From Oopsacas minuta (Eukaryota; Porifera; Hexactinellida; Lyssacinosida; Leucopsacidae): a stretch of DNA of 64,000 nucleotides. The notes beneath the pieces are model-generated. The model made no database searches. It was given only the letters and a program-made list of their open reading frames with translations, and was not told the origin of the DNA. The stretch covers positions 1 through 64,000 of the forward strand of contig JAKMXF010000350.1 of the NCBI GenBank assembly GCA_024704765.1, given 5' to 3'. Each line of letters opens with the position of its first letter. Position 1 is the stretch's first letter. The position numbers and the translations under genes are program-made. Below are positions 44,209-54,134 of the stretch, one piece after another.

Positions 44209-44322
44209 CGAGCACACTTCAACACGTTATAATTTTGTCCACATGGAACCTAGAGAAATCATCCAAATATCATCTCTCTAGGGGCAATGGGGACAAAGTT
44301 ATAACGTGTTAAAGTGTGCTCG
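44209..44322. repeat. 114-bp hairpin
   Basis: CGAGCACACTTCAACACGTT at the left is matched by AACGTGTTAAAGTGTGCTCG at the right, with arms of about 48 bp and a loop of about 15 bp. A MITE or foldback. Confidence 0.7.
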
Positions 44323-45025
44323 ATTTCTCGCTGCTAACTTCATACTCGTTATGATAGTTAACATGTAATACGCATATTAATCGGAGTGAATTCGTTATAC
44401 AAGGCCAATTCCCAACTTAAAAATGATGGCACTATCATGAAGACTTGTAAATCTCCCATTATGGATTTGCTGATTTCCGGTAGATTGTACCTGACTCCGG
44501 GAGAGTTGGTAGTCCTATATGAATTATAGCTTTGTTATCGAATTAGCTAATGAACCTAGCGTTACCTGCCAGTATCTCTTTCCATGTTTTGTGGTTCTTC
44601 ATAATTTTATTGATGATTTCACTTTACTTTCTAAAGAAATCTGAGCCGGACCAATTTTCGTGACAACAACAGCAATACTATAATGTTTTCAACTCTACTT
44701 CTATTGATTCTGACTATTATAGCCTAACAACTATGAATAATGTGTACACAGTTTGTTGTTTAACACATGTGAACTAATAGTTATACATATGTATACGTAT
44801 CCATTAGTTTCATACGACCACTGATTTTAGATGCTGCCGGTAATTATATGCCTAGCGTAAATGTGGCGGGTAGAGGTCGTAACGGGCTGAGTTTTTCGGC
44901 CCGAAGCTCGGCCCTGTCCGGCGGATGTCTACAACATTGTGTAGAATATTTTTTAATGAATAATTGATGAACAAGATCGTACAGTCAGAAAAGGTGTTTG
45001 TAAAATAATTTGAATGAATTTAATA

Positions 45026-45094
45026 CAGTAGAACTCGGATAAGACGTACCCCCTCGGGAAGTCTAAAAAAGTACGTACTAACTGAGTTCTACTG
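45026..45094. mobile_element. Pogo/Tigger-like MITE, 69 bp, TA duplication
   Basis: Starts CAGTAGAACTCGG and ends CTGAGTTCTACTG, with TA on both sides. The shortest member in the window, with little beyond the two ends. Confidence 0.8.
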
Positions 45095-45347
45095 TATAAG
45101 GAATTAGGAAAGTTTATTCTGAACCCTAAATTAGAGGCCCTGAAGCCTAGCCCGAGCCCTGACTGACCTCGGGCTCGGGTCGGGCTTGCGACCTTTAGTG
45201 GCCGGCATGCTGCAAAAGTTTTCGAACTCCTGCTATTAGCCATCCATTTCATTCAAAAACTAGCAATTTCACTTTCTGACAATAATACATACACACTTAT
45301 GTTTGAATGATAATTATAGTACAAATCTACCTAAGATCGTAACACAA

Positions 45348-46067
45348 TTAATTACAAGTTTTTAACTTTTCAGAAGCCTCATTGAACTCTGGACTCTGAT
45401 AGAAAGTGCTGAGAATTTTCTCGAAACCAGGATTAGGAGAAGCCATCATTCTCTTCTTTTTAACAAAAGTGGTAGCTTCCTCACTCTTCATATTATTCTT
45501 ACACATAATATAAGCTATAACTGCAGTAGAAGATCTAGATCTTCCCTGAGCACAATGCACCAACACATTACCCGAGTTAGCTCTAGCTTCTTCTATAAAT
45601 AGCACCGCTTCTTTTAAGCTACTCAGCTCTATTTTGAAGCTAGGATCATCCACCCAGTTCGTTTCTTTCGTAACAATTGAAAGATTCTTGTTGACTTTTT
45701 TAACTAATTCAACGAATTTAGTCCCAAGAGTAACTTCAAGCCCTTTAGCAGTATTCAGTATGTGTGTAATGTTATTACACTGCAAGAATTCTAAGTTAAT
45801 AACTCCCTTGTAACCGCCAAGGTACACTGATCCTAGTCCCCCCTTACCCTCTAGGATTAAACTAGGTATCTTCTCCATAGCCTGTGTGTACTCAAGGGCC
45901 TCTAATAGAACAGATTCATTTACTGAATCTTTAGAGTGTTTGAGAACATCATTAGAGCAGTTTACACAAATATTCTTCTTGAATCTGTTTGGTTTGAATT
46001 CCTCACAACTAACCTCTCCACTTAAGTGGATTTGAGAGAAGATATTAGCTTCAATATTCTGAGCCAT
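45348..46067 (-). CDS. Atypical dual-specificity phosphatase
   Basis: A 239-residue single-exon gene with an ATG start. The catalytic domain covers about residues 75-225. It opens with GLGSVYLGGYKGVINLEFLQ and ITHILNTA, as in DUSPs. The general acid is Asp140 or Asp141 in NWVDDPSF, and the P-loop is VLVHCAQGRSRSSTAVIAYI with nucleophile Cys172 and Arg178 (HCxxGxxR). DUSPs remove phosphate from Tyr and Ser/Thr of substrates such as MAP kinases. No rhodanese/MAPK-docking domain is present, hence 'atypical'. The N-terminal 70 residues hold a CVNC and CSND cluster of unknown role. The gene lies inside a probable intron of the PDZ gene, on the opposite strand. Confidence 0.88.
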   Translation of the reverse strand: MAQNIEANIFSQIHLSGEVSCEEFKPNRFKKNICVNCSNDVLKHSKDSVNESVLLEALEYTQAMEKIPSLILEGKGGLGSVYLGGYKGVINLEFLQCNNITHILNTAKGLEVTLGTKFVELVKKVNKNLSIVTKETNWVDDPSFKIELSSLKEAVLFIEEARANSGNVLVHCAQGRSRSSTAVIAYIMCKNNMKSEEATTFVKKKRMMASPNPGFEKILSTFYQSPEFNEASEKLKTCN

Positions 46068-46763
46068 GTCTCGATTAAATATCTAACTATATTTCATACA
46101 TACCAAGCTGGCGAAATTAATATAGTTGACCACACGAAACAACCAATATTTGGCAGGATTGCTTAGCTGATTCAGCAGCTTGGATAGTCACGTACATAAA
46201 CCCTAAATATCAACCAGAGTTAGGGCCAGGGTGGTGCGGAGTGGTGCGACGCACCACCTCAGGTATTACTTATCACTTGAGTTCAAAGACAAATACGGCC
46301 ATACGGTATATAAATATATTAAGCAACTAACCAGCTGTTTGATCATTCTAGTGCCTTGTTTGTTAATTAGAAAATGCAAATTCATTTCTATATAGTAGCA
46401 ACGAGATTTGTCGCACCATAATCGCAACCTCGCTACGTCACTGGTTTGAGCATTTATTGAATTTGTAAATTTCATTTCAAATGTAGATTTACATTATCAA
46501 TCATTTTACAAATTATAGTTTCGTTTGTTGGTTTAATTTGCAAATCGACATACCATCAATAGAAGTAGAAAAATCAATTTTTCCATGGGGCGTCATTAGA
46601 GGCCCAACTTTAGAAAAGGTCTCCTGATTTTTGTGTTCTCTTATTTTAATTATTACATATTAGTAATACACACTGCGTATAGCGAACGACAAACTAATAT
46701 AATTAAAAATCTTGTAAGCTAATCAATTAATATTCCGTTTATAATGTTTGAAATACTTTTAAG
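46068..46763. other. Intron 9 (last part), phosphatase upstream region
   Basis: Upstream of the phosphatase start. A GC-rich CAGGGTGGTGCGGAGTGGTG segment at about 46227 and CCTCGCTACGTCACTGG at about 46427 look like ends of a degraded hAT-like element. No gene seen. Confidence 0.35.
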
Positions 46764-46917
46764 GACATCAGCTATGAAGGAACATCTCACGCCTTATAAG
46801 GAAGCAAAACCTCCTCAGCAGTCCAGGAGGAAAGCTCCTTCTTTCAAAGGCTCAGTGGCTATTATTGGAACAAGCTCAGGAAGTCATATGGTATGTTATT
46901 CTAGTGAATGCTTTTAA
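46764..46917 (+). CDS. USH1C-like: Probable last exon (10) of the harmonin-like gene
   Basis: After an acceptor (CTTTTAAG) the frame encodes TSAMKEHLTPYKEAKPPQQS, a basic RRKAPSFKG stretch and GSVAIIGTSSGSHM. The start phase matches the end of the exon at 42773. It may read on through VCYSSECF to a stop at 46917, giving a 514-residue protein, or splice at the donor GTATGT at 46891 to exons I cannot find. If it ends here, the protein has two PDZ domains and no third one, unlike long harmonin isoforms. Confidence 0.45.
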
Positions 46918-47735
46918 TATATTTGCGTATTTGAAAATTTATTACTTCAAAGCTGTTATTAAATATTAACAGAATCACGTGTACAGGCGCTTACTTATCA
47001 GGCAAAAGTGAATTGGTCAGGTTGACCTCTTCTTTTCATAGATGATAAATTACTAAACTCTATTATAGTCAATTTCTCATCATCAGAGGCGGGGCCAGGA
47101 TTTGACAAACGGAGGGGCTGGGCCTGGCGACAAGTTTTTTCGTGGGGGTCAAGCTCGCTCGGCATGTCAATTAAAGTATTCAAAATATTAGCCTTTAATT
47201 GCCAGAAGTCTATGACTTGGTGCTTTGGATGAAAATTTAGGTAAATCAGAATAGAAGACAGATTATTAAGGTGAATTATAATGTACTAACAATCAAACAC
47301 TAAAATTGTAGGCAAACATGGCCTGTGTACCTAATCTGCCTATACAAAAGGGGAAAATGAAGTAGCCATCAAATTCGAGCCCCTCCGTAATTTTCAGAAG
47401 ATAAAAATTTAGAAATTCTTAACAGAACTTGCTTCATCTAGCTTGAACCCCAAATTTGCCCTGACGCCGCTCCTGCTCATGATTCGAGGACAAATTGTTT
47501 TCTGTTTATAGCTATACAACAACTGCTCTGCAGGTTTCTCGCGTCATGAACCAACCTAGCCTTAAAGCGCGCAAGTTCACAATAAAATTATAGTATTATT
47601 CTCTGAATATACTAACATACGTCATTACCAAAATATTAGCTTATATTCTGCTTAAACTGAAAGCATTTAACGAACAGAATTGTAAAAATGAAATAGCAAA
47701 TATATCTAAACATTTACAAACATTTTAACATCGAA
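46918..47735. other. Intergenic, hAT-like remnant
   Basis: About 47088-47180 starts with AGAGGCGGGGCCAGGATTTG, a hAT-type end. No gene seen. Confidence 0.35.
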
Positions 47736-49283
47736 TCAAATACCACAGGTACACTCCCCTGGCATTGATATAGTGTTATTCTTGAAAATACTCCACGTAG
47801 TGTTCCCTACATGAGACAGACAGCACAGATTAGTCGTATTACTAGTTCTCACGAGCACTGTCTCGTAAAAAGGAAGTGACAGTAGTATGCCGACAGCAAG
47901 ACCAATGAAAAGCATGAATATCCCTATAATCCCACCGCTTTCCTTGTCACTAGCATTGAGTTTGGTGGGGATTAGCATGAGGGGGATAGAAGCGAAGAAA
48001 CCGTTACTAACTCCAAATACAGCCACGACTATTTGGAAGATCGGAAATCCAAACTTGAAAGACACCAACGGATTTGAAATCGGGAAAATAAAGATAGCGA
48101 ATAATGGAATAAATAAAATTCTCGTTAAGCTAAGTAGGAGAAGAACACACTGATTGTATTTGACTGGAATTAGTATAACCCAGCGTGTGATGAAGTCAAA
48201 CAGTGTGAATACACATAAAGTTATTATAGGCCCCCAATCACATAGCTGAGATCCACATGTGTAGGCAGCTGTGAGGAAGGTAGGATATAGCAGTAATGTT
48301 ATAATCATAGCAGAGAGAATAGTCAACTGAAGTTTCCAGGTTTTCTTAAATATAATAAACTTCTTTTGTATTGTCAATTTTAGTCCATTAAATTTTCTGC
48401 TTACATTTCCATCACCAAAAGTAGTAGTGTATTCACTGATGAGTGTATCAGTTCTACCTGCGATAACTGACTCATCTTCATCAAAACTATCTGTCGAGTG
48501 CTGATCTAGCACTCTATACTCTATCAGGAAATTTTTCTGAACAAGTTTAAACCAGTAATTTGTATACTTATGCCAGTAAATGAACTTCAATACAGGTATA
48601 CTGACAATCATAAACACTACAGTTAATGCAATGAATATTACCGTATCATAGCTCTCACATGACCCAGCTGGCTTAAGTAATCTAGTACCAACCCTGAAAC
48701 ATGCGATTATGACTCCAGACGCAGTCTCTCCCACTACTAATGCCTGTGTGTACCGAGGAGGTAGCAAGCTAGACAGACCGTAGTAAGACGGCTGTATTAT
48801 ACCTGAACCTATTCCTGATATGAAACCAGATATTAGCGGAACATAGCCTATTGCGTGAGGGGCCGAGTCAAATATCCCTAACGAAGTTAGAACAGTGAAT
48901 AACAAGAAAGAGCTGAGAGATAGAATGAATAGAATATGTCCTGTAACCAGACGTTTTGATAAAGATACCCTGTCTGCTATAATTGTAGTTATAAATGCAA
49001 AACTTAAACTAGTACATAGTATTACTGATACCATAGCCCAGTATAGGAGGTTTAACTCACAAAACTTTTCCGTATAGAAGTCAACTAAGAATAAATATGT
49101 ACTGAATGGCATCAGAAGTGTAGCTCCTTGGAATATAAACGACAAATAAACCAGATTAAATGAATCTTTAGGTTTGTCAGTTATTGTAGTTGTGAGTTCT
49201 TGATAAAATAATTTCCTTTCCTTACCACTGATAATATTCGTTTCTGAGTCATTCTTAGAATTAGAGTTTACGAAGGAATCCAT
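47736..49283 (-). CDS. Equilibrative nucleoside transporter, ENT4 (SLC29A4)-like
   Basis: A 515-residue membrane protein with about 11 hydrophobic segments: TM1 at about 40-65 (FIFQGATLLMPFSTYLFLVD), and a large polar loop (about 240-310) between TM6 and TM7. The TM4-TM5 region has the SLC29 signature GFISGIGSGIIQPSYYGLSS, LPPRYTQALVVGETASGVII and RVGTRLL, and the order Y-TQ-xxxGExxxGV is closest to ENT4/PMAT. ENTs move nucleosides down their gradient; ENT4 also carries monoamines and organic cations. The C-terminal cysteines (NLCCLSHVGNTT) are probably luminal or extracellular. ATG start, no intron visible. Substrate cannot be told from sequence. Confidence 0.88.
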   Translation of the reverse strand: MDSFVNSNSKNDSETNIISGKERKLFYQELTTTITDKPKDSFNLVYLSFIFQGATLLMPFSTYLFLVDFYTEKFCELNLLYWAMVSVILCTSLSFAFITTIIADRVSLSKRLVTGHILFILSLSSFLLFTVLTSLGIFDSAPHAIGYVPLISGFISGIGSGIIQPSYYGLSSLLPPRYTQALVVGETASGVIIACFRVGTRLLKPAGSCESYDTVIFIALTVVFMIVSIPVLKFIYWHKYTNYWFKLVQKNFLIEYRVLDQHSTDSFDEDESVIAGRTDTLISEYTTTFGDGNVSRKFNGLKLTIQKKFIIFKKTWKLQLTILSAMIITLLLYPTFLTAAYTCGSQLCDWGPIITLCVFTLFDFITRWVILIPVKYNQCVLLLLSLTRILFIPLFAIFIFPISNPLVSFKFGFPIFQIVVAVFGVSNGFFASIPLMLIPTKLNASDKESGGIIGIFMLFIGLAVGILLSLPFYETVLVRTSNTTNLCCLSHVGNTTWSIFKNNTISMPGECTCGI

Positions 49284-50069
49284 TAGAAATTTGGCTACTC
49301 CTTACTTGTATAAATGTCAACTCACGTTATATCTAAAATTCACGATATTACTTCGATATTATTGGTTGTAATTTAATTATAAATCGGGCTTAGGGACAGT
49401 ATTTACATAGCTATTTCTATAATTCGATATAACTAGAATATCTGTATATCCGAGCTGGATATAACAGGAATTGACACTAGTAAACATTAACATTTGTATT
49501 GATAATGGAATAATGCCAATACAAGAAGCAATATCTGCATAGGTATACCGTGGTGTTAAATGAAATGAACTGAAGGAAGACATTTGCTAACAGAGATATA
49601 TAATTATGTGCCTTGTATGTTGATCCAGCGTATATGAACGTGCTAATCTAGTGGTCGAGCTTTCTCCGAATCTTACTCCATTAATATTTGTACACAAACT
49701 GATTACACAATGATCACTTGTAATGTATTGTACGATAGTACATAATGTAATTGTACATAAATGATTGAATGTATGTTTAGAAGATGATAGGTAGTATCAC
49801 TGGACAGAGTCGTGTTAAGCGTACAACTGAACACAATATTACATTGAAATAATTAATATATTCATAATTATCTCCTACTGGTCTGTACTGGTAGTACGTA
49901 TATACCTCTTATAAATACTTTCACTGATTAAATCATGAGTTTGCTACCTATTACTCAATGCTCCACATGATGTTGTCTTGTGAGTATATGTTGAGTATTA
50001 TTACAGTTTGAATGGATTTAAATTGCCTGTTTTGTCGAATTGTTGGATGAGTCAGTTGTCGATTTTCAT

Positions 50070-50460
50070 CTTTATAGGGAAGCGGATTTCTTGGACGAGC
50101 GAGCGTAGAGAGCGAAAATTTTCTGTTGTCCAGGGATTGACGTAACGAAGGTTGGCGTGCATGTTATGTAGATACTAATGATTTGGTCCTTTGATAGATA
50201 ATGTGCCGCCCTGGGCGAAAGTTTATTAGCCAAAAAGAGACGCGTAGCAGCTCGAGTGTCACAGAAGGCCATTGAATGTAATTCGGATTGACCATGGATT
50301 ACAAAAATATTAAAAAGTTCGCTATTTCTTTATTCGAGGCACGTAGTGTCGAGTATATCTGGTCGGTAGCAACCAATAGCACTAAGAAATTTAGCTGTTT
50401 ATTACTTAATCTAATCTGACACTAAGCTGACGAGCGACCTAGCAAGCGAAGCGCGCTAGT
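50070..50460. repeat. Helitron-like repeat, copy 2 of the CGCGCTAGTA family
   Basis: Shares the GGCCATTGAATGTAATTCGG, GACCATGGATTA and GAGGCACGTAGTG blocks and the end GCAAGCGAAGCGCGCTAGTA with 13.7-14.0 kb. Confidence 0.45.
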
Positions 50461-50514
50461 AGTAGTTTCATTGGTCAATTAATAAATAATAATAAATATA
50501 GTTACATATTTATC

Positions 50515-50655
50515 AAATTTTTCATAGATTCCCCCATTTATAGAGTAAATTTCAATGATGATAGACATAACTATCTCTAAAGTATGCCCCATTCCCAAAT
50601 CCCCGCTTATAGAGATTCCCCATTTATGGAGACCTCACCTATAGAGGTTGCACTG
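50515..50655. repeat. MITE right-end fragment
   Basis: Related to 17140-17293 (TCTCTAAAGTATGCCCC, CCGCTTATAGAGATTCCCCA) and ends TATAGAGGTTGCACTG then TA. Confidence 0.45.
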
Positions 50656-50690
50656 TACTTTGTAAACATTATATATTTATACTAATATTA

Positions 50691-51150
50691 TCTATATTAT
50701 TAAATTGCCATTTTTGTCTGTTTGTCCGTTGTCAAGTAAAGGATTTATGGAATGTCCTATCGAATTCGAATTTATCAATACTGAGATGTCGCCTAACTAT
50801 GTATTTATCGTGTATACCAAGAAAGTAGAACAAACTTGAATGAAAATATCGAATATACTGAATCTGATTTTCACGCTTCTAAATTAATCATATGTAAATT
50901 TATTCGTTGTTTTTATGAATATAAAGTTAACAAATAGTTGAAATCTCCAAATATTTTGAAAGAGTTGATCTTAACGTCTACAATGAAGTAACAGAGTATA
51001 ATGAATTTGAATTGCATTTTAAAGTTTCTAATAGTTCAATTTATTGTTGTTGTAATAAATATCTAGTAAACAAATAGTAATATATTAATTCAATTTTACA
51101 TTTTTTTTGACGAGTCCGATGTGAACACAGTGTTGGCAAGCCGCGGCTCG
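50691..51150 (+). repeat. Helitron-like element abutting the stop codon of TRIM gene A
   Basis: Begins A|TCTATATTATTAAATTGCC, then TTTGTCCGTTGTCAAG, and ends with a GC-rich block (GAGTCCGATGTGAACACAG, GCCGCGGCTCG). The end lies about 8 bp from the stop codon of the minus-strand TRIM gene, so that gene's 3' UTR is made of the element. Confidence 0.5.
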
Positions 51151-51157
51151 TTATGTA

Positions 51158-54134
51158 CTAAGTTATGAAGTGGATCTCACCACTAGACAGTAGCATGATC
51201 TGATTCTTTGTCTCATCAGAGAATGCTCTTATCATTGTGTCTTTAAGAGTTTTCCCTTCAATATCTGTAGATTTTGGAATAGAATTTTCTAACACAGATT
51301 CCTGATTCAAATAATGATTTTGTTGCGCATACGTATGTGTTTTTTTAGCGTATCTCTGATTTTGTTGAGCGTGTATTTTTTTGTGATCATATTGATCATT
51401 TTGTTGAATCTGATTAAGATTGTATTTATGAATAGAGCCAGTACTCACATCCACTACATATAGTGTATCAATAATTGTAGTTATACAGCAGAAAGGAGAC
51501 ATTTGTTGAGATAAAGTATATAATCCTTGATATTGCAGGTTGTTAATGTTGTACACCTGAATGTAATATTGATTATTATTGGAATTAGGATAACATGGAT
51601 TGTTATTAGCATGCGGGTTTACTGTATGAAGAATCAATAACTCATTGGTTTGTGTAGTAGATCTCACCATATCTACGAAGTTTACATAATCTGTTCCGAG
51701 AATATTTTGTGCATAGGTTCCGAGATTAATTGTTCCCTCCTTAACTCCAGTTTGATAGTTTACTTTATAAATGTTAGGAGATTCAATACAAGGTATGAAT
51801 ACAGAATTGATATCTGAAAATGTGTATAATTTGGGATTAGGAATGGTACCAATTTGATTTATCATCTTTATTTGTTGGAGAACTTTTCCTTCTTCAGAAT
51901 ACACATATATAATATTATCAGAGATAATTATAACGGAAGTATTCAAAATAGCTATAGAAGAGTTTAATTGAAATGAAGCTGGGGCTGTTACTTTAATAGT
52001 TTGTCTTTTTCTCAAGGAATTATGAATTTGTTGATAAGTTTTCCAGTGAGTGCGAAACAACACATAAAATACATTAGTAGATGAATTGTATGCAACATCA
52101 ATTGGGTTGTCAGAGTATACGAGTATTTCCCGAATATTCTTTCGTCCTAGTCGGTAACTCTTATGCTTTTTGGCAACAAAAACTGATTGCTTTTGGGTCT
52201 CTTTAGGATTTTTAGCTTTATATACAGTCAAGAATTGATTCAAAGAATTCTCTATATTTTGTTCAGTTTGATGATTAACATTGACATTGTATGAATCTGG
52301 TGAAATATTGAAATCATTTAGAAACAAAGAAATATCCTGTAACTTGTCTACAGGTCTATTACTGATACCAGTCACATATGAGTACATACTCAACACACCC
52401 ACATAACCTGTGTATGTGACTGTTTGTTTCAGCTGTTGAATAGCATCTTCCAATGGAGTAATCAGTGTTTGATATTTGTTAGACAATTCTTCTAACAGAA
52501 CTGCTTGTCTAATCTCCAGCTGATTGTACAGCTGTTGAAAGAATGTGAGCACCTGTGTAGTCTGTGTATTCCATTTCTTTTCTAGATTTGATTTCCTATC
52601 TTCTAACTGACAAATACGAGAATTAGCTTCTTGTAAACATTCCTCTTGCAACATATTTGTTGATGACGTAATATTAATACCCTCAGAATAAGGATGTAGA
52701 TATTCTTCTGTGAATTTGTATCTTGCTTCTATCCCATCATCTAATTTTGTGGAATATATATATATATATATATGTATGTATATATTATGTGTATTAACAT
52801 TCATTATAAAAGGCTGAACATTACATCCATGTGATGGAAACTATCAGAATATAAAGGGGAATTTTATGCAATTGAGCGGTAAATGTGAAAATCTATATTA
52901 TTAAATTGCTATTGTTATTTGTCCGCCAGTCCGTTCTTTGTCAAGGAAAGGAATGATGGAATGCTAAATTGAACTTGAACCTCGCAATTCAGGAACATAA
53001 CTATGGAGTGCTCAAGAAGTCCGGACATCAGTCTCGGCCAAGATAGATATTAAATTGAGGTAAAATGCTTCTCAACTATCATAATCATAATCGTGAATAT
53101 AAAAGCACTTAAACAACACTGAACGCCAAATCATTAACTAATTCGATAAAAATCGTTCTCGCATTGCGAATAGCAGCTTGTTCATATGCGAATTTGAATT
53201 TGAATATATGAAATTTATTGTTGTTTTTATGAATATAAAAGTAACAAAAGTTCCATAAACTTGGTTTCAACGGTTATACCGGGTAATCGAGTATGCTGAT
53301 TCTGAATTTCACACTTTCTAGGTACTTATGCGTAAATAATTGTTGTTCTAATGAAAAAATCGAGGTACGAAGTGCTGAGTTACATGCGAATAGTGTTCGT
53401 AAGCCCAGCAGCGAGAGCAAGCAATGCGGCTCATTTTTATGAAAGTATACCCAGATTAACCAATCGTTCTGTTTAAAATGAAAATTTCATGAATCGAAAC
53501 AAGCGTTCCTGAAATTTTCAAAAATTATAGTACACTAAATTCTACTGATGCTAGAGATTGCCATAGTAAACTGACATACGTATTGGAGAATACTACCAAT
53601 CAAACTACCTCCTGTAGTAGTAGCTTGTAGACTTGTGAGAATATCCTGTACAGAAGACTCCTGTAGTGTGTGTAGCTGTAGTATGAGATGTCCTATGTTA
53701 TACTTCTCATGACTCTTCATATCAATCTTACAAATAGTAGCTTTACATTCTACACAATAAGCTACAGCTGTCTCACCTGGGTCTCCAAACACACAGTCAG
53801 TACATCTGAGATTATCTGTATTAGTCTTCAGTTGTTTCAGCTTGTTGATTAGTTCTGGTAAAGGATTGCTCTGTAGCTCTAAGCTATCATCCTCGTAACT
53901 GGGACAGAGTGGACACTGTATTGACTCATTTCCTTCTTGTTTAACCTTCTGATCAATACAGGTCTTACAGAATGAGTGTAAACAAGATAGGAATGTAGCT
54001 CTCTTGACAGAATATTGACAGAGATGACAAGTGAATGTCACATCATTAAAGTGTTGCTGTCTCTTACTATCAGCTACTTTATCAGTTTTATATTGAGTCT
54101 CTGTTGGTGGAACCTCAAAAATTCTTGTAGCCAT
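51158..54134 (-). CDS. TRIM protein A: RING, B-box, coiled coil, NHL-like propeller
   Basis: Two exons, 54134-53609 and 52740-51158, with donor GGAG|GTAGTT and acceptor TTAG|ATGATG in phase 1; together 702 residues. RING: Cys36, Cys39, Cys51, His53, Cys56, Cys59, Cys74, Cys77 (C3HC4). B-box: Cys111, Cys114, Cys127, Cys130, Cys135, Asp138, His142, His149. The exon-2 start carries a long coiled coil (QEANSRICQLEDRKSNLEKK onward). The rest forms beta-strands like a propeller (VFYVLFRTH, SSIAILNTSVIIIS, SVFIPCIESPNIYKV, DTLYVVDVSTGSIHKYNLNQ), with Asn/Gln-rich stretches. By family this is a RING E3 ubiquitin ligase of the TRIM2/3/71 type; the target is unknown. A frame starting at an ATG at 52804 runs through an (AT)n tract in the intron and is not the start. 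Tandem duplicate of gene B. Confidence 0.82.
52892..53436 (+). repeat. Helitron-like element in intron of TRIM gene A
   Basis: Begins A|TCTATATTATTAAATTGCT, TTTGTCAAGGAAAGGAATGA, and ends near the GC-rich CCCAGCAGCGAGAGCAAG / CGGCTCA block. Fills most of the 868-bp intron. Confidence 0.5.

Larger units (their letters stand above)
42898..45347. other. Intron 9 (first part): tRNA-like pair, hairpin, MITE
   Basis: Between exon 9 and the phosphatase gene there is no recognised coding sequence. The repeats at 43380-43926, 44209-44322 and 45026-45094 are listed separately. GC-rich CCCGAGCC/GGGCTCGGG segments at about 44870-44935 and 45135-45200 look like further element ends. Confidence 0.4.
49284..51157. 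other. Intergenic, repeat-rich
   Basis: Upstream flank of the transporter gene and then three repeat blocks (50070-50460, 50515-50655, 50691-51150, listed separately). No gene seen. Confidence 0.45.

Noticed and set aside
52741-52804. ATG at 52804 as start of the TRIM A second frame
   Set aside because: The first ~20 codons run through an (AT)n microsatellite and have no match in gene B, while a conserved acceptor at 52741 joins in phase to the RING/B-box exon.
53535-53608. RING/B-box frame of TRIM A as a complete 199-residue protein
   Set aside because: The tail after the GGAG|GTAGTT donor is not conserved in gene B, and both copies share a donor and acceptor in the same phase. A retained-intron short form cannot be excluded.
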